Assembly (NCBI GenBank): GCA_964435635.1
Contig: CAYSZU010000027.1
Span: 1 to 8,930, forward strand
Direction of reading: 5' to 3'
Origin: DAOOOU01 sp964435635
GTDB lineage: Bacteria; Bacillota_I; Bacilli_A; RF39; UBA660
DNA: 8,930 nucleotides
Made by a program: the position numbers and the translations under genes. Under the pieces are notes generated by a model, which saw only the letters and a program-made list of their open reading frames with translations, ran no database searches and had not been told where the DNA came from. Shown here piece by piece: positions 5,816-8,930 of the stretch; within the stretch, counting starts at the first letter, position 1, and each line of letters opens with the position of its first letter.

Positions 5816-5838
5816 TTTACTAATCTTTTAGTTTGTTT
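5800..5838. terminator. Bidirectional terminator between tmcAL and mutM
   Basis: A perfect 10-bp stem, AAAAGATTAG (5806-5815) with CTAATCTTTT (5820-5829), closes on the 4-nt loop TTTA. For tmcAL the 3' side is T-rich (TTTTAGTTTGTTTTA). For mutM, read on the minus strand, the 3' arm continues into a run of six T. Its 5' arm includes the last codons and the TAG stop of tmcAL. It is well placed to end both convergent transcripts. Confidence 0.8.
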
Positions 5839-5849
5839 TAAATCTTATT

Positions 5850-6668
5850 TTACTTTTGACAATATTCACAATAGTAAGTACTTCGGCCATTTACTTTTTC
5901 GTTTCTAATTGGCCTTCCACAATTAACACATGGTTCATTTGCTTTTTTATGAACTTTTAAATGTTGCTGATAATTACCAGTTATTCCTAAACTAGATGTA
6001 TAACTTTTGATAGTTGTTCCGCCTAAGATAATAGCTTGTTCAATAATCTCATTACTTGCTTCAACTATTTTTTGGCAATCTTTCTTTGTTAAAGCACTTC
6101 CTTTTTTTAAAGGATTAACACCCGCGGCAAAAAGAACCTCGTTAGCATAAATATTACCAAGCCCACTAATAATTGTCTGATCTAATAAAATTGTTTTTAT
6201 GGCCATATTCTTCTTTTTAACTTTCTCATATAAATATTCAGGTGTTAAATCAAGATCATTTGGTTCAAGGCCTTGTTTTTTAATCGCCTTTATTTCATTG
6301 AGTTCCTTTTTAGGAACTAATAACATGCGACCAAACTTTCTTGTATCATGATATCTTAAATCACTACCATCATCAAATGTGAAAATAACATGTTCGTGTT
6401 TAACAATGGCTTCTTGCTGGTTTTTTAGAAAATATTTACCTTCCATTCGTAAATGGCTTAATAAATAATATTCATCTAAATCAAAGATTAGCCATTTTCC
6501 CCTTCTTAAAATATCAAGAATTGGTTTGTTGATAACCATTTGTTGAAAGAAGGCGCAGTCTGTGCCAATAATCTTCTCATAAACAACATTAACCGCTGTT
6601 ATTCTTTTATTTAATATTTGTTTTTTTAATGTTCTTCTAACCGTTTCAACCTCAGCTATTTCAGGCAT
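5850..6668 (-). CDS. mutM: Formamidopyrimidine-DNA glycosylase (Fpg)
   Basis: MutM/Fpg, 272 residues, the usual length. It removes 8-oxoguanine and formamidopyrimidines from DNA and cuts the abasic site by beta/delta elimination. After removal of Met1, Pro2 is the catalytic amine and Glu3 the acid. Lys58 (RRGKW) is the conserved lysine. Met75, Arg110 and Phe112 match the residues that fill the gap left by the flipped base. The helix-two-turn-helix reads DQTIISGLGNIYANEVLF (163-180), and the zinc finger has Cys247, Cys250, Cys267 and Cys270 with GRSTYYC. Small departures: PEIAEVE instead of the usual PELPEVE, and VHKK (239-242) where VYGR is common. Start ATG lies 5 nt after AAGGAGG. It follows polA by 42 bases in the same direction, as in other Bacillota, but the gene often next in line (coaE) is absent. 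Confidence 0.97.
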   Translation of the reverse strand: MPEIAEVETVRRTLKKQILNKRITAVNVVYEKIIGTDCAFFQQMVINKPILDILRRGKWLIFDLDEYYLLSHLRMEGKYFLKNQQEAIVKHEHVIFTFDDGSDLRYHDTRKFGRMLLVPKKELNEIKAIKKQGLEPNDLDLTPEYLYEKVKKKNMAIKTILLDQTIISGLGNIYANEVLFAAGVNPLKKGSALTKKDCQKIVEASNEIIEQAIILGGTTIKSYTSSLGITGNYQQHLKVHKKANEPCVNCGRPIRNEKVNGRSTYYCEYCQK

Positions 6669-6710
6669 GTTTACCTCCTTTTAAAATATTAATTTTCATA
6701 TAACTACTAT

Positions 6711-8930
6711 TTACTTAGTGTCATACCAATTTTTACCATAATCACAACTGACCTTTAGGGGGACGGCTAAATTAACAATTGTTTCCATATTAGTTTTTAC
6801 AATTTCTTCAACAATTTGCACTTCTTCATTAGTAACATCAAAAACTAATTCATCATGAACTTGCATAATCATTTTACTTTTAAGTTTTTTTTGTTTAAAT
6901 TCCTGCGCGATTTTAACCATCGCTTTTTTAATAATATCTGCACTAGTTCCTTGAATTGGTGTATTTAACGCTATTCTCTCACCGGCTGATCTTATCATGT
7001 AGTTCTTATTGTTTAACTCATCAATTAGACGCTTACGATTAAATAAAGTTCGAACACAACCACAATTATAAGCTTCCGCAATAACATTATCCATATATCT
7101 TTTAACCCCAGGATATAACTCAAAATACTTATCGATAAATGTTTTTGCTTGTTGAACCCCAATTTCCAAATTTTCGCCTAAACCGAAACCACTAATCCCA
7201 TAGACAATCCCAAAGATAACTGCTTTAGCAGTTTGTCTTTGCTCTTTAGTAACTTGCCGTTCATCAATCCCATATATATCTGCTGCTACTTTAGTATGAA
7301 TATCAGCCCCACTTTTAAAGGCCATAATTAATTCTTCCGCCTCAGCCATATGAGCCAGAACCCTTAATTCAATTTGAGAATAATCTGCACTAAAGAAAAG
7401 ATCATTTTGGGGAATAAAAGCCCGACGGATTTTTCGTCCCTCTTCATCACGGGTTGGGATATTTTGAATGTTAGGTTCAATTGATGATAAACGACCAGTT
7501 CTAGTTAAATTTTGTTTATAGATCGTATGAATTAAGCCATCTTCATGAACATATTTTTCAAAACCATCTAAATAAGTAGTATATAATTTAGTTAGATTTC
7601 GATACTCCATTATTTTATTAATAATCGGATGTTTACCAATTAGTTTGTGTAAAATTTTAACATCCGTCTTGTAACTGCCATTAGCTGATAGTTTACCTTT
7701 TGCGATTTGTAATTTTTCAAACAAAATATTTCCTAGTTGTTTAGGACTCGAAATATTAAACTCCTCACCAGCTAAATTAAAAATATCTCTTGAAACAAGT
7801 TCAATTTTAATTTTCGTTTCTTCTTTCATTTCAGCAATAACCGACCAGTTGATTTTAACTCCAGTGATTTCCATTTGGGCTAAAACGCTAATTAAAGGTA
7901 GTTCAACTTGAGTATATAAATCTGCCATATCATCAGCTTTTAATTCGATTAAATAGCGATCTCTTACTTGTAAAATATAATTAGCTTTTTGACATAAAAG
8001 TTCCTCACTATTAGTGCGATCCCCCTTAATAAATTGGTCATAAAACTGGAGATTAAAACCATCAGGATTTGCCAAATAAGCAATATCGTCTTTAACATTA
8101 TAATTTAATAAATAAGCCGCAATCATTAAATCAAAATTTATTATCAAATCCTTAATCCCTAATTTGTTTAATAAAACGAGATTCTTTTTATGATCAAAAG
8201 TATAAATAACATGATCTTTAATTTTATTAATAACATCTTTAATTAAATTTGGGGCCACATAATAACAATTATTTTTATCGGCTAAGGAAAGACCAATAAT
8301 TTGGCCTTGATGATAATTTTCGTTATCACATTCTAAATAGATAGCAACTTCATCATCAATTTGCAAAGCGGTTATATCTTTTAAATATTGGTAGTTTATT
8401 TTTTGCGGATCACTTTGCGGTTTATCCTCTTGTTTAAGTAATGAATAGAACTCTAAGTCTTCTAATAATTCATATCTTTTATCTTTATCTGGGCCTTGGT
8501 AAGCAAGATCAGCAAAAGTAATTGCTAAAGGGACTTCATCATAAATAGTTGCCATTTCTTTACTAATAAAAGCTATCTTTTGATCATTAATTAGTTTTTC
8601 TTTGACTTTACCTTTTATTTCCTCAATATTTTGATAGATAGCTTCAATTGTACCATATTTTTGCAGCAGATCAAGGGCTGTTTTTTCCCCTATTCCCTTT
8701 ACTCCAGGAATATTATCCGATGAATCTCCAGCCAAGGCTTTTAAATCAATAATTGCTAGTGGTTCAATCCCAAAATCAGCTTTAAAAGTTGCTGGATAAT
8801 AACGAATATAATCTTTTTGTTTTAATAGTTTAACTTCTACTCGCTCATTAATTAGTTGGAGTAAATCTTTATCAGATGAAATAATTGTAGCTGTATAATC
8901 TTTATCTTCTTTAACCATTTTAGCTAAAGT
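6711..8930 (-). CDS. polA: DNA polymerase I (N-terminus outside the window)
   Basis: DNA polymerase I, which fills gaps and removes RNA primers in replication and repair. The frame stays open to base 8930 (first visible residues TLAK), so the 739 residues seen lack roughly the first 120; the internal ATG at 8916-8918 is not the start. Domains: end of the 5' nuclease, with SSDKDLL (18-24), GDSSDNIPG (68-76) and the GVKGIGEKTA helix-hairpin; a degenerate 3'-5' exonuclease (about 180-330) in which the three metal-binding sites are replaced (YLEC 198-201, Asn250, Lys315); and an intact polymerase domain with TGRLSSIEPNIQNIP, motif A DYSQIELR (Asp516), motif B RQTAKAVIFGIVYG (Lys569, Phe573) and motif C VHDE (His692, Asp693, Glu694). 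Motif B has Ile572 where Asn is usual. It is followed by mutM; its promoter lies outside. Confidence 0.97.
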   Translation of the reverse strand, partial: TLAKMVKEDKDYTATIISSDKDLLQLINERVEVKLLKQKDYIRYYPATFKADFGIEPLAIIDLKALAGDSSDNIPGVKGIGEKTALDLLQKYGTIEAIYQNIEEIKGKVKEKLINDQKIAFISKEMATIYDEVPLAITFADLAYQGPDKDKRYELLEDLEFYSLLKQEDKPQSDPQKINYQYLKDITALQIDDEVAIYLECDNENYHQGQIIGLSLADKNNCYYVAPNLIKDVINKIKDHVIYTFDHKKNLVLLNKLGIKDLIINFDLMIAAYLLNYNVKDDIAYLANPDGFNLQFYDQFIKGDRTNSEELLCQKANYILQVRDRYLIELKADDMADLYTQVELPLISVLAQMEITGVKINWSVIAEMKEETKIKIELVSRDIFNLAGEEFNISSPKQLGNILFEKLQIAKGKLSANGSYKTDVKILHKLIGKHPIINKIMEYRNLTKLYTTYLDGFEKYVHEDGLIHTIYKQNLTRTGRLSSIEPNIQNIPTRDEEGRKIRRAFIPQNDLFFSADYSQIELRVLAHMAEAEELIMAFKSGADIHTKVAADIYGIDERQVTKEQRQTAKAVIFGIVYGISGFGLGENLEIGVQQAKTFIDKYFELYPGVKRYMDNVIAEAYNCGCVRTLFNRKRLIDELNNKNYMIRSAGERIALNTPIQGTSADIIKKAMVKIAQEFKQKKLKSKMIMQVHDELVFDVTNEEVQIVEEIVKTNMETIVNLAVPLKVSCDYGKNWYDTK

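Noticed and set aside
8916..8918. ATG as the start of polA
   Set aside because: The frame stays open upstream to the window edge and the protein would begin in the middle of the 5' nuclease domain; the gene is cut by the window, not truncated.

Overview
The window is an AT-rich, gene-dense piece of bacterial chromosome from the low-GC Gram-positive side of the tree (Bacillota, class Bacilli, possibly an uncultured Erysipelotrichales-, RF39- or Haloplasma-like lineage). The basis is the A+T-rich codon use, AGGAGG/AGGTGA Shine-Dalgarno sites complementary to a Bacillus-type 16S 3' end, and the divergent tmcAL / yceD-rpmF arrangement known from Bacillus (ylbM / ylbN-rpmF). All tryptophans checked are TGG, no frame carries an internal TGA, and one gene ends in TGA, so the code is the standard bacterial one, not the Mycoplasma code. 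A Fem-type aminoacyl-tRNA-dependent transferase implies a walled organism with branched or bridged peptidoglycan.

Layout from the left. Bases 1-59 hold a good promoter and a Shine-Dalgarno site pointing left, so another minus-strand gene begins just outside the window. On the minus strand follow a DUF2207 membrane protein with a Gly/Phe tail (60-1943), lemA (2015-2578) and a FemAB-family peptidoglycan transferase (2640-3863). Next is the yceD-rpmF operon (3929-4598), which makes a YceD/DUF177 protein and zinc-type ribosomal protein L32. A 98-bp divergent promoter region separates it from plus-strand tmcAL (4697-5815), which acetylates the wobble C of elongator tRNA-Met. tmcAL converges on mutM across a bidirectional terminator. 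mutM (5850-6668) and polA (6711 to beyond 8930) form a DNA repair operon on the minus strand.

The genes fall into three working groups. polA-mutM do base-excision repair and gap filling. tmcAL and yceD-rpmF serve translation. femAB, lemA and DUF2207 act at the envelope. All intergenic gaps are shorter than 100 bp and contain only promoters, ribosome binding sites and terminators; there is no RNA gene, CRISPR array, insertion sequence or phage element.

Most of this is core chromosome. The least understood part is the lemA-DUF2207 pair, with its polyglycine tail and its intercistronic terminator plus promoter. Smaller oddities are an Asn-to-Ile change beside the key Phe of polymerase motif B, a degenerate proofreading site in the same enzyme, and two terminators whose hairpins absorb the TAG stop codon of the gene they end. 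I found no convincing new multi-gene system.
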